Shown piece after piece: positions 17,698 to 26,567 of a stretch of 64,000 bases of DNA (the stretch's first letter is position 1; every line of letters begins with the position of its first letter). This stretch comes from Algoriphagus sp. NG3 (GTDB lineage Bacteria > Bacteroidota > Bacteroidia > Cytophagales > Cyclobacteriaceae). The translations under genes were made by a program, and so were the position numbers. The stretch is from assembly GCF_034119865.1 (NCBI RefSeq), contig NZ_CP139421.1:4380501-4444500 (forward strand), given 5' to 3'. Under the pieces are notes generated by a model, which saw nothing but the letters and a program-made list of their open reading frames with translations, made no database searches and had not been told where the DNA came from.

Positions 17698-18648
17698 GGT
17701 TTTCTGATTTAGTTAAAAATTTTATATAACAAATTTACTTAGCAGCTCAATTACCTATCCTGTCCATTTATGACAAAATAATGGGCTGAATGCGACAGGA
17801 CTATATTCCCCAGTACCTTGATGGACCTATCAGAATTTCCCAACTCACTCGGCCCACGCTGAATTATTATAGTGCAGGGTGAAAATCAAAATACAAACAC
17901 ATAATATAATAGCTATCCCTATTCCTTAATTATCTGTTTTAGTCACCATCGCTGATACACACTAATGTTTCCCAGCAGCGAATCAATTTTTGACATAGCC
18001 GAGGGAATGCCACTCATCATGTAGAACTGGTGGGGCTAACCCCACTGTTAATATTGAACGACAAAAGGTATTCCGTATTTCCTGACTAGCTGTAGCATAT
18101 CACCACTTCTCTTCATCACCTGTGATACTGGCATAGGTGAGAAACATGAAACATGCCCGAACTACCAAAAAAACCAATAATACCCTGGATAAAAACACAA
18201 TAGGAAGCTGGTTCTGAAATAGCTTAAGTTAGTGTAGGTGCATTTCTTCCAAGCACTTTTAGGTTACTGAATGGCAAAAAACATTCTACACATTGGGGAT
18301 TCACAGATCTATTCCGGGAGCTTCATCCCAATATTCAGGAACAGGACGGATCGATGGTGACGGAAGAAAATGGTATGTGCTTCAGTGGCAGGGCTAATCA
18401 AAAAATCACAAGGCGGCTGACTCCTATTGCGTATAAGATTAATTGAGGGAATAGTATCATGTAAGCTTTCATTTTATCACTTTGAGCACAGCACTACACA
18501 CACGGCGACAATATTCTCATCTTCTAGAGGACACCTATCCACTTTAATTTAAAAATTCGGCACTATCCGCATTGAGGGTCAGCACTTTCTGATTTGCAGG
18601 TTTGGAAAATGTGGGATAACTTTAATAAACTTCCATATTATATCAAAA
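17698..18648. other. 950 bp stretch without a confident gene
   Basis: Frequent stops occur in all six frames, and no terminator-like hairpin or clear repeat was recognised. The only protein-like segment is a 44-codon frame at 18263-18397, listed separately. The region probably holds the promoters of the AHSA1 gene (minus) and of the sensor gene at 18649 (plus), plus decayed sequence. Confidence 0.5.
18263..18397 (+). pseudogene. Possible 3' remnant of a lost gene
   Basis: A frame that is open from a stop at 18260-18262 to TAA 18395-18397 encodes 44 residues ending in GRIDGDGRKWYVLQWQG. The Trp/Gly-rich, well-structured end looks like the C-terminus of a folded domain, but there is no start codon and no continuation upstream. 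I do not recognise the family. Confidence 0.25.
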
Positions 18649-21417
18649 ATGGAAATCTCATCAGTTTTCAGGGTTGCACTATTTTTTATGATGGTTTTTT
18701 CCACCCTAAACACTTATGCCCAGCTAGGCTCCGAAGATGAAACCCATTTTGAACAGCTTTTAGATCGTCGTAAGATGGATAGCGCTTTATGGTTAGCCCG
18801 GCATTTTCAAACCATCAACCCTACTGACCAACTCATTCAAGCGCAAGGACGATTGATGGAAGCGTATGTGCTCTATACGCGAAAAAGATTCACCGAGGCG
18901 CTGAGCATAGCAGACAGTCTTTTATTGAATGATATGGGGCATTCACCGGAATTGACCATGAAGTCCTTGCTGCTTCAGGCAAACATTGCCAATCTACGAA
19001 TGGAAAATGAATCTGCTATTGCCCTGTACTTGAAAATCGACAGTATGGCCCAGGCATCACAAACAGGCCAGTCCACCCAAGTCAAGGCCTTGACTAATCT
19101 GGGAATTTTGTCGATGGATATACAGGAAGCTAGCCTAGGGGAGAATCAGCATTCAGGCTCCCCATACTTCAGCAAAGCCTTGGAAATAACCCGAAAAACG
19201 GGAGACAGCCTGAGCTACTACGACTTGCTTACTCTTATCGCCAGCAGGGAATATGTAAAGGGTAAAATTGATCCCATCAGTAAGATTTATATAGATGCTA
19301 TCGAGTACTTCAAAAAGGAAGAGAATCACAAGCTTCTGCATTCCGCTTACTGGGGTCTTGCCAATGCTTATGAAAAGGAAGGGATGTTGCAAAAGGCTGA
19401 GAAGGTTTTTCTGGAAAATATCCAGTTCAATTGGGAGCAGGACTCCTTATCTAATTTCACAGCAAGAGCCTTTTGGATTTATGCCAGTTTTCTAAACCGA
19501 ACCCAACAACTCGACTTATCCATCCTAAACTATGAAAAGGCCAGGGATTTGTTTCAGAGAGAAGCAGAACCTGATATCGGCCCGCTGATAGGGACGACTT
19601 ATAATCTTGCCACGCTGTATCGGCAAACCGGAGCGTGGCAAAAAGCCTATGACTACTTGTATGAGGCCTGGGCCAAGAATGACTCGGTCAATCAGTTTTC
19701 AAACTTTGGGCGGATCGCAGAGCTGGAAAGAAAATACCAAACCGCTGAAAAGGAAGCACAGATCCAATCCCTACATCTGGCGGCTCAGCGAAGATCCAAT
19801 CAATTCCTCCTTCTTCTCCTCATTGTAGTATCGATCATCTCGGTGATAGGATTTTACCTGTATCGCCAAAAACAGAAAATCAAGATCGCCAAGAAAATCG
19901 CAGAATTGGATGAATTTAAAAATAGGTTTTTTGAAAATATTGCCCATGAACTGAGAGCCCCTATCAGCTTGATCAGCAGCCCTGTCCAGCTATTGGAAAC
20001 AGAAACGAAAGGACATCCGGAATTTCAATCAAAAATCCAGATGATCAAAAACCAAAACCAAAGACTGCTAGGGCTGGTTGATCAGATACTTTCCCTCCAA
20101 CGACTTGAGAATGCTGAAATCAAGGTGCTATTTAGGAGAGTAATCCTTGATGTAAGGATCATGGCTTGGGTAGAGCCTTTTGAAGTAAGCGCCAAAACCA
20201 AGAATATCCAATGGAAGAATGAATTTCAGATAGCTGATAAAAACGTCTGGATAGATGAAGATCTGTTCCAAAAAGGACTGGACAATCTTCTGGGCAATGC
20301 CCTCAAACACACGCCCAAAGGAGGGCAGATTTCTTTTCAAGTAAAGCATCAAGAGCATCTTCTGGAGATTCAGCTACGCAATAGCGCACCAAACTTGAAT
20401 AAAAAAGATCTACCACGTCTCTTTGACAGATACTACCAAAAATACAGAGATACTCCTGGGGCAGGGATTGGTCTTTCATTGGTCAAGCTGATCAATGATC
20501 GTCTCGGAGGAAAATTAAGAAGCGACCTAGAAGCCGGGGAGTTTGTACTCAGGTGGCAGATACGCACTGATCCTGAATATCTCAGGAAAATTGGCGTCTT
20601 GGTTCCAGATACTGATCCTTCTGATATTTCTCCACCCCATTTCCCTGAAGATGAGTCCAAACCCCTGGTTTTGATCGTGGAAGATCATCAGGAAAGCGCA
20701 ACTCTCCTGGCAAGTCTGGTCGGTCAGTACCACCGTATATCAGTAGCCTACACTGGGGAGCAAGCTTGGCAAAGCTGCCTAGCTGTAGTCCCTGATCTAG
20801 TACTCACAGACATACAACTACCAGACCTTTCGGGGCTGAAACTCTGCAACCGGATCAAAACCCACGAGATTCTCTCCCACATTCCTGTCATTTTACTCAC
20901 CGCATCTGGAACAGACACAGTCAAGCTCCAAGGAATCGAGTCCGGTGCTGATGTATGCATGACCAAGCCCTTTGTCCATGGGCATTTGCTTGGCGAAATC
21001 GACAAACTGATCGACCAACGTAATAAGCTGCGTGAAAGATACAGCAAAGAGGTAGTGCTCAAACCTCTCCATCTTGCCATTAACTCTGCAGAGGAGCGCT
21101 TTTTAGAAAAACTACAGTCTGTAGTCGAAGAGAACATGGAGAACCCGGAATTTGCTGCTTCCCGATTTGCAGAGGAAATGGGTTTGAGCAGGATGCAGCT
21201 GCACCGAAAACTCAAACATCTGACCGGACTGTCAGCGATGGAATTTTTAAAAGACCAGCGACTTAAAACCGCTTCTATGCTTTTGATGAGAGGCGATCTC
21301 AGTGTTTCTGAAGTAGCCTATGCCGTGGGGTTCAACGACCTTTCCCACTTTTCTAAAAGTTTCAAACATACCTATGGAGAAAATCCTAGTGAATACCTCC
21401 TGTCACAAAGCAAATAA
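18649..21417 (+). CDS. Hybrid two-component regulator: TPR - TM - histidine kinase - REC - AraC
   Basis: A one-protein two-component system of 922 aa. Order: signal peptide (1-25, ending TYAQ); periplasmic tetratricopeptide-like helices (30-375); a transmembrane helix at about 385-405 (FLLLLLIVVSIISVIGFYLY); HisKA with phosphoacceptor H433 (ENIAHELRAPISL); HATPase with N box DNLLGNALKHTPKGG and G2 box GAGIGLSLVKL; a receiver with D721 (VLTDIQLPD) and a conserved lysine in MTKPF; and a C-terminal AraC helix-turn-helix (MGLSRMQLHRKLKHLTGLSAMEF, SVSEVAYAVGFNDLSHFSKSFK). All catalytic residues are present. Unlike SusR-type hybrids the sensor is a TPR array rather than a beta-propeller. It probably controls nearby envelope genes, starting with the OmpA-like gene downstream. 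Confidence 0.94.
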   Translation: MEISSVFRVALFFMMVFSTLNTYAQLGSEDETHFEQLLDRRKMDSALWLARHFQTINPTDQLIQAQGRLMEAYVLYTRKRFTEALSIADSLLLNDMGHSPELTMKSLLLQANIANLRMENESAIALYLKIDSMAQASQTGQSTQVKALTNLGILSMDIQEASLGENQHSGSPYFSKALEITRKTGDSLSYYDLLTLIASREYVKGKIDPISKIYIDAIEYFKKEENHKLLHSAYWGLANAYEKEGMLQKAEKVFLENIQFNWEQDSLSNFTARAFWIYASFLNRTQQLDLSILNYEKARDLFQREAEPDIGPLIGTTYNLATLYRQTGAWQKAYDYLYEAWAKNDSVNQFSNFGRIAELERKYQTAEKEAQIQSLHLAAQRRSNQFLLLLLIVVSIISVIGFYLYRQKQKIKIAKKIAELDEFKNRFFENIAHELRAPISLISSPVQLLETETKGHPEFQSKIQMIKNQNQRLLGLVDQILSLQRLENAEIKVLFRRVILDVRIMAWVEPFEVSAKTKNIQWKNEFQIADKNVWIDEDLFQKGLDNLLGNALKHTPKGGQISFQVKHQEHLLEIQLRNSAPNLNKKDLPRLFDRYYQKYRDTPGAGIGLSLVKLINDRLGGKLRSDLEAGEFVLRWQIRTDPEYLRKIGVLVPDTDPSDISPPHFPEDESKPLVLIVEDHQESATLLASLVGQYHRISVAYTGEQAWQSCLAVVPDLVLTDIQLPDLSGLKLCNRIKTHEILSHIPVILLTASGTDTVKLQGIESGADVCMTKPFVHGHLLGEIDKLIDQRNKLRERYSKEVVLKPLHLAINSAEERFLEKLQSVVEENMENPEFAASRFAEEMGLSRMQLHRKLKHLTGLSAMEFLKDQRLKTASMLLMRGDLSVSEVAYAVGFNDLSHFSKSFKHTYGENPSEYLLSQSK

Positions 21418-21537
21418 ATCTCTCCATACAGCTTCCCAAGAGGCTTTTTTTAAGACTGTTACACCAGGCCAATAGCTTGTTACATCATTACAAAGCCTTT
21501 GGCTAAAGTGTGGGTAGGTTTGGATCGACACTAGAGT

Positions 21538-21693
21538 ATGAAGCGCCAGCCAAAAAAATTCGAAGCAAAAATCCCAAAGCTGGAGGGGGTACAAATCATT
21601 TTGAACATCAACGAACTGGAGCAAGGAAGCTACGAACTCGTCCTTCTCAACCGGGGGCTGGCAATCAAAAAAATTCGATTTGACAAAAAATAA
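21538..21693 (+). CDS. Possible 51-aa small protein or domain remnant
   Basis: An ATG at 21538 opens 51 codons ending at TAA 21691. The product is basic at both ends (MKRQPKKFEAKIPK and LAIKKIRFDKK) with a beta-hairpin-like core (VQIILNINELEQGSYELVLLNRG). The segment 'INELEQGSYELVLLNRGLAIKKIRF' style resembles the last strand pair of many Bacteroidota secreted proteins (L-x-x-G-x-Y-x-x-x-x-x-x-x-G-x-x-x-K-K-x-x-x), so it could be either a small gene or the tail of a decayed one. There is no stop-free extension upstream: TAG at 21532 is in frame. The opposite-strand frame across the same bases is less protein-like. Confidence 0.4.
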   Translation: MKRQPKKFEAKIPKLEGVQIILNINELEQGSYELVLLNRGLAIKKIRFDKK

Positions 21694-21704
21694 ACTCCAC
21701 AATC

Positions 21705-23012
21705 ATGAACACCACAACTTATTGCATATCAATTAAATACACATTCTTAGCAATTGCCTTGTTGGGCACTACGAGCCTAGGATTTAGTCAGTCCAAATTT
21801 CTTAAGGATTTAAGGAAAACCGCAGAAGAGTCGGCCAAAAGGGCAATGGATCGGAAAGTGGATGAAAAAGCCTCCCAAGTAACTGAAGATGCAGTGGATA
21901 TGATATTGGATGCTCCCAATATTTTCCGATCCAAACGAGGACAAATAAAAGACACTGAAGAAGGGAATGATAGTGATCTAAGCTCAGAGAACGACACTTC
22001 TGGTTCTTCCAGTGCAGTCACAGTAGCGGGACAGTTTATCCCCGACGGACAGGTGATGTACAAGGATCAATTTGAACGGGATGCCTTGGGCGATTTCCCC
22101 TCCAAATGGGAAACCAACTCAGGTGGGGAAGTAGTCACGGTGGATGACTTTAAGGCACTGCGGACTTCGGGAACTGGATACTACATCCCCAATCTTCCCA
22201 CAAGCCTGCCTGACAACTACGCAGTTGAATTTGATCTTTTCACCTATAATCTGGATTACAAAACCACCACTCCGCTCCGCTTCGCAATCCATCTGGTGGA
22301 TCAGCCTATAATCTCCAGAGCAAAAAAAGGCGCAAAAATAGAAATGCCTCTCTGGTACAAAGGTGCCTCCGACTATTTTCTGATCGAATCCTATGGTACA
22401 GCTTTAAAGTTCAACAATAAAATTCCCTATGACTATACGGACAAACTAAATGACTTAATCCATGTTACTCTAGTCAAAAATGGCAAAAGAGTCCGGCTTT
22501 TCCTGGATGAAATTAAAGTGTTGGACATCCCTACCCTGATCACTGAAGACATCGGCCAATACATTCAGTTTTATGTCCGTAGCGTGGATCTTCAGAAAGA
22601 CCTGGTCGTGGCAATTGCGAATCTTCAGATCACCGAGGAAGGCGAAGACCTCCGTGCCAGATTGCTTAAAAAAGAGGGATTCAGCACTACCGCAATTCTT
22701 TTCCATACCGCTTCAGATCAAATCCAGCCTTCCTCATTTAAATTCTTGAATGAACTGGGCAATATCCTCCAAGAAGACGGCTCTATCAACATTCAGATTA
22801 TCGGCCATACCGACAGCGATGGGGATCAAAACAGCAACCAAACTCTTTCAGAAAACAGAGCCAAGTCAGTCGCAGCTTACTTGAGTGAAAATTTTGGGGT
22901 TGAAATGGAAAGGCTGATGACGCTGGGCAAGGGTGAATCCGAACCGCTCAACAAAAACTCCAATGCTGCCGAAAAGGCCGCAAACAGAAGGGTTGAATTC
23001 AAAACGTTCTGA
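21705..23012 (+). CDS. OmpA family protein with central lectin-like domain
   Basis: A 435-aa exported protein. Signal peptide about residues 1-29 (ending LGFSQ). A charged helix (KFLKDLRKTAEESAKRAMDRK) and an acidic Ser-rich linker follow. A jelly-roll/LamG-like central domain spans about 110-310 (DQFERDALGDFPSKWE ... YAVEFDLFTYN). The C-terminal OmpA peptidoglycan-binding domain is at about 325-435, with NIQIIGHTDSDGD and NRRVEFKTF. It would anchor to peptidoglycan while presenting a domain in the periplasm or at the outer membrane. It lies directly behind the hybrid sensor gene and may be its target. Confidence 0.88.
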   Translation: MNTTTYCISIKYTFLAIALLGTTSLGFSQSKFLKDLRKTAEESAKRAMDRKVDEKASQVTEDAVDMILDAPNIFRSKRGQIKDTEEGNDSDLSSENDTSGSSSAVTVAGQFIPDGQVMYKDQFERDALGDFPSKWETNSGGEVVTVDDFKALRTSGTGYYIPNLPTSLPDNYAVEFDLFTYNLDYKTTTPLRFAIHLVDQPIISRAKKGAKIEMPLWYKGASDYFLIESYGTALKFNNKIPYDYTDKLNDLIHVTLVKNGKRVRLFLDEIKVLDIPTLITEDIGQYIQFYVRSVDLQKDLVVAIANLQITEEGEDLRARLLKKEGFSTTAILFHTASDQIQPSSFKFLNELGNILQEDGSINIQIIGHTDSDGDQNSNQTLSENRAKSVAAYLSENFGVEMERLMTLGKGESEPLNKNSNAAEKAANRRVEFKTF

Positions 23013-23147
23013 ATCCATACATTCCCCGTCCTCCCTTTTTTGGTATAGGGAAAGCATACCTGAAAGCTGCCCCCCTCCTTATCCCGCAGTTTTAAATAAC
23101 TATAAATCAAATAATACAAAAAGCACTAACACTAAACTTTCAAAAAC

Positions 23148-23831
23148 ATGAAATCTCCTCTGAAATTTTTAATAGCCGCATTAGTAATGTCTCCTCTGAT
23201 GGCGCAAGGCCAATTTGCCACAAAAAGCGCCCCGCAGGTTCGAAACACTCCTGCTTTGAAAACAAATGATCTGAAGCCAAATCTGGTACAGGCCAACAAA
23301 CTTCAGAAAATAGAGCAACCCAAAATCTTAAAAGAGAGCGATATCAGCAAATTCCCAATTATCACCTTCAGCCCTGAGGAACTGGAGCGAAGCCGTCAAA
23401 AATCCTGGGAAATCAGTCCCCGAAAACCTTTTGATACCGGAGTATCCATCATCCATTGGGGTACATTGACAGAGACCCAATTCCTTATGACACCGGTGAT
23501 CCGCTATGTAGTCAACACCCAATATAATTATCAAGCCTACAGCATGCGGGTATTGGCAAATCTTCAACAGGGGAAAGATTACAGGCTGGTACTGAATGTC
23601 GAACAGAAAAACTTTCCTCCCAACTCCACGGTAGGGTTCAAAATCGGAACAAGTGAATTCAGAATGGAATGGCCTAAAGACAGAAATGAAATTATCGTCT
23701 TATTCAACAATACATTCACAGGCCAACAGGTAATAGACATCACTCCGGTACAGGTCAGTGGACGGAGGGAAAGTATTGACTCCAAATTAGAATTCGCCAT
23801 CAAAAGTGTTCGCTTGGAAGAATTGAAATGA
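23148..23831 (+). CDS. Exported protein of unknown function
   Basis: A 227-aa protein with a signal peptide (1-22, cleavage near AQGQ). The segment from about 25-70 is Lys/Pro/Asn-rich and probably disordered. The remainder is predicted beta-rich (WGTLTETQFLMTPVIRYVV, YRLVLNVEQKNFPPNSTVGFKIG). No family is recognised. It follows the OmpA-like gene by 135 bases on the same strand. Its stop codon overlaps the first ATG of the next frame, but the next gene probably starts further down. Confidence 0.75.
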   Translation: MKSPLKFLIAALVMSPLMAQGQFATKSAPQVRNTPALKTNDLKPNLVQANKLQKIEQPKILKESDISKFPIITFSPEELERSRQKSWEISPRKPFDTGVSIIHWGTLTETQFLMTPVIRYVVNTQYNYQAYSMRVLANLQQGKDYRLVLNVEQKNFPPNSTVGFKIGTSEFRMEWPKDRNEIIVLFNNTFTGQQVIDITPVQVSGRRESIDSKLEFAIKSVRLEELK

Positions 23832-23928
23832 GCTTTAGCCAGATATTCTATGAGAAGCCGCTTAGTAAATCCCATCTATTTCTAGGAAGTTCACCTTACC
23901 ATGGAACAGGTGGCGACGATTTCTCCGC

Positions 23929-23962
23929 TGTAGGGAAGAGAACTGAAAAGAAATTCCCTACA
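23929..23962. repeat. 9 bp inverted repeat between two exported-protein genes
   Basis: TGTAGGGAA (23929-23937) pairs with TTCCCTACA (23954-23962) across 16 bases. It lies inside the N-terminal extension of the following frame, which argues that the extension is not coding. No T-run follows. Confidence 0.5.
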
Positions 23963-23992
23963 CAGACTCAATTTCACTTTGAATACCTAAAG

Positions 23993-25165
23993 ATGATAGC
24001 GATCCAGATATTTGTCACCGATTTCTTCGCGGATTACCGCCCGTTAAAAGCTTTTATTTTACTGTGTTTAATCTTTTTTGGTGGAGCTATAGCCTCCCAT
24101 GCCCAGCTTTTGGATCCGGAGCAGTTAGCTACTTACCTGCCAGGCAGTATCGGAAATTACGCCCCAAGTGTAAACTTCGTGGCTCCGGAATATGGTACTC
24201 CCCGTTCAGGCTTGGGGCAAGGTGAGTGTCATCCCACCAGAATTGCCACCGGGGAAAATTCCCATACCGACTCAAACGGACAATTGCTGAAGTGGACATA
24301 CGCCACCCATCACTACTCCACAGCCCAGTCCCAACGCTGCCGGGGGATTGTCAAAAGACTTCGGATCACCATTGAAGACCGTCTATATGATAGAGCGACA
24401 TCAGAATTCAGAAATGCGGATTCTTTCTATACTTCAACCAAAGAATCCGCTGAAGGACTCCAGAAATCCTTTTATCTGGATAAGAACATTAAAATAATAG
24501 CTTCGCAAAAGTTGGATCCTCAAAAAGGCAGCTGGGTCACAGCGTTGATTTATGATAGGTTTTTGATTTCACTGGAAAGCTTTGTCCTCACAGATGAGCC
24601 CACACATGGGATTCAGGCCGAGTCAGTAGATACACTGATAGATATGCTCACCTCTACGTCCCTGGATTTCCTTTTGGATGCCACCACCTATGTCCGTGGG
24701 GCTGAGTATGGAGATGTGTTCGATTCCCGCCAAAGGATAGACTCACTTTTCGTGGCTTCCTTGTCAGATCAGTTTGAGGGCTACAAGCATATCCAAACCA
24801 CCCGAATGATCGATGATTTGCTGAGAGGCATTATGCGTGATTATGCGGATGGATCCGGCAATGTTCTTCGGGTTTGGCTCTGGGATTTTCATGATGACCG
24901 GGAGGATCGGCTGATTTCCTTTATCCAGCTGGCCAAGCAGCGCCCCGAGGATTATCCAGATGGCAGGATGTACGAAGTTTCAGACCCATCAAACCAGTAT
25001 TTCGGAGTGTTCAGGGAGCCTTTTGGCTTTGAGCACTCTGAGGCTACGCTGATCGTCAATGAAAAATACGTGGTCAACATCATTCTGGAAAATTCAAGGG
25101 AACATCCCAATTGGAAAAACGCCGTCCACAATCTTGCGCAGACGCTGACTGTCAATCTGCCTTAG
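23993..25165 (+). CDS. Exported protein of unknown function
   Basis: A 390-aa protein when started at ATG 23993. That start gives a leader with basic/aromatic residues, a hydrophobic core and a cleavage site (RPLKAFILLCLIFFGGAIAS, then HAQ). The frame is open back to an ATG at 23828, but the extra 55 residues precede the signal peptide and include an inverted repeat. The mature protein has conserved-looking Cys residues (GQGECHPTR and SQRCRGI), an acidic middle and no recognisable domain; a helical Asp/Arg-rich stretch (IMRDYADGSGNVLRVWLWDF) is notable. It is the last gene of the run after the hybrid sensor. Confidence 0.72.
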   Translation: MIAIQIFVTDFFADYRPLKAFILLCLIFFGGAIASHAQLLDPEQLATYLPGSIGNYAPSVNFVAPEYGTPRSGLGQGECHPTRIATGENSHTDSNGQLLKWTYATHHYSTAQSQRCRGIVKRLRITIEDRLYDRATSEFRNADSFYTSTKESAEGLQKSFYLDKNIKIIASQKLDPQKGSWVTALIYDRFLISLESFVLTDEPTHGIQAESVDTLIDMLTSTSLDFLLDATTYVRGAEYGDVFDSRQRIDSLFVASLSDQFEGYKHIQTTRMIDDLLRGIMRDYADGSGNVLRVWLWDFHDDREDRLISFIQLAKQRPEDYPDGRMYEVSDPSNQYFGVFREPFGFEHSEATLIVNEKYVVNIILENSREHPNWKNAVHNLAQTLTVNLP

Positions 25166-25246
25166 CAGCAGCTGGATAAAGGATGCTCATTTTTATTATG
25201 AATTGGACAGTTGTGATATATGCACCCGACGAGCTGAATCCCGAAC

Positions 25247-25277
25247 ACAAAAAAAGGATACCATTTCTAGTATCCTT
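25247..25277 (-). terminator. Terminator of the tRNA-fMet unit
   Basis: AAGGATAC (25254-25261) pairs perfectly with GTATCCTT (25270-25277). On the minus strand it is followed by a run of T interrupted by one G. It lies 6 bases beyond the mature tRNA 3' end. Confidence 0.88.
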
Positions 25278-25282
25278 CGTAG

Positions 25283-25355
<73 letters not shown>

Positions 25356-25421
25356 ATATATTTTTAAAGCTTATCGCCTCTTTTTTCTTTGATTGAATTG
25401 CCCTTTCGGCTAATTGTGATA

Positions 25422-25452
25422 CAAAAGTAGGCCTTTATTTTTAAAATGCAAA
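25422..25452 (-). promoter_or_regulatory. tRNA-fMet promoter
   Basis: On the minus strand TTTG (25452-25449), exactly 19 bases, then TACTTTTG (25429-25422): a perfect match to the Bacteroidota vegetative promoter. The leader is about 60 bases. The rest of the 316 bp gap 25356-25671 shows only the era promoter. Confidence 0.85.
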
Positions 25453-25648
25453 CCAAAGCACAGAAAAAATATTCACTACCCAAGCCATTTTCCTCACTGA
25501 AAACAACCCAAAACCCGCATACTTCTACGCAAATAGCAAGCCTATCAGGGGTTTATACAGGAAGAAACCATGGAGATCACCCTGAAACAAAATGCCAAAT
25601 TTTATTTTGTCAAATCAGCCAAATCGTCCGGAGTATCTAAAAATCAAG

Positions 25649-25656
25649 TACCTTTG
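25649..25656 (+). promoter_or_regulatory. era-der -7 element
   Basis: TACCTTTG, an exact TAnnTTTG, ends 15 bases before the era ATG. A good -33 element is not evident. Confidence 0.6.
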
Positions 25657-25671
25657 TAAAAAATTTCTACA

Positions 25672-26565
25672 ATGGATACACAAAAACATCAGGCAGGCTT
25701 CGTCAACATCATAGGAAAACCAAATGTGGGCAAATCTACATTGATGAATATCCTTGTAGGTGAGCGACTTTCGATCATCACTTCCAAAGCACAAACCACC
25801 AGACACAGAATCATAGGACTCACCAATTCCGATCACTACCAGATCGTTTTCTCGGATACCCCAGGGATGCTAAAGCCTCAATATGAGCTTCAGAAGAATA
25901 TGATGAGCTTCGTAAATATTTCTTTGGAAGATGCAGACATCATACTTTTCGTGACTGACCTCTATGAAACTGACGCAGACATAGAGCATGTGATAGAGAA
26001 AATCAACGAATCAGGAGTTCCGGTTTTACTGATCATCAATAAGATAGATCTTGCCAAACCTGGACAACTGGAGGAAGTAACCACCTACTGGACTTCCCGG
26101 GTCAAATCCGAATTGGTAATACCGATTTCTGCAGGAGAAAAGTTTAATACTGAAAAGATCATGCAGGAGATTCTGGACAGACTCCCTGAGCATCCGGCTT
26201 TCTATGATAAAGCGGAACTTTCCGATCGTTCTGAGCGGTTCTTTGCCTCTGAGATCATCCGTGAAAAAATCTTTGAAAATTATAAAAAGGAAATCCCTTA
26301 TAGCTCTGAAGTCTCTATTGAGGATTTCAAAGTGAAGAAAAGCATAATCAGTGTGCGTGCCATCATCTATGTGGAACGTGACAGCCAAAAAGGAATCATT
26401 ATAGGCGACAAAGGCGCTGCATTGAAAAAAGTGGGGATACAAGCCCGTGAAGAACTGGAAAAGTTCTTCGGCAAGAAAGTCTTCCTGGAAACCTTCGTGA
26501 AGGTGGAGCAAGACTGGAGAAAAAATAAACTGAAACTGAAAAAATTTGGGTACGACCCAACCTAA
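25672..26565 (+). CDS. era: GTPase Era
   Basis: A small GTPase that binds the 3' end of 16S rRNA during 30S subunit assembly. The G domain has G1 GKPNVGKS (15-22), G3 DTPG (62-65) and G4 NKID (123-126). The C-terminal KH domain with GDKGAALKKVG (about 244-254) binds RNA. The 297 aa are normal. The second ribosome-assembly GTPase, der, starts 2 bases after its stop; this era-der order is typical of Bacteroidota. Confidence 0.97.
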   Translation: MDTQKHQAGFVNIIGKPNVGKSTLMNILVGERLSIITSKAQTTRHRIIGLTNSDHYQIVFSDTPGMLKPQYELQKNMMSFVNISLEDADIILFVTDLYETDADIEHVIEKINESGVPVLLIINKIDLAKPGQLEEVTTYWTSRVKSELVIPISAGEKFNTEKIMQEILDRLPEHPAFYDKAELSDRSERFFASEIIREKIFENYKKEIPYSSEVSIEDFKVKKSIISVRAIIYVERDSQKGIIIGDKGAALKKVGIQAREELEKFFGKKVFLETFVKVEQDWRKNKLKLKKFGYDPT

Positions 26566-26567
26566 AC

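Noticed and set aside
21403..21702. 99-codon minus-strand frame
   Set aside because: Overlaps the end of the sensor gene and the plus-strand 51-codon frame; Cys/Trp/Phe-rich composition looks non-coding.
23828..23992. 55-residue N-terminal extension of the exported protein
   Set aside because: A signal peptide begins at ATG 23993, and the extension carries a 9 bp inverted repeat, so it is probably not translated.
25226..25236. CCCGACGAGCT duplicate of a tRNA-fMet segment as an integration attachment site
   Set aside because: Only 11 bases, from the D-arm/anticodon side and not the tRNA 3' end, with no integrase nearby.
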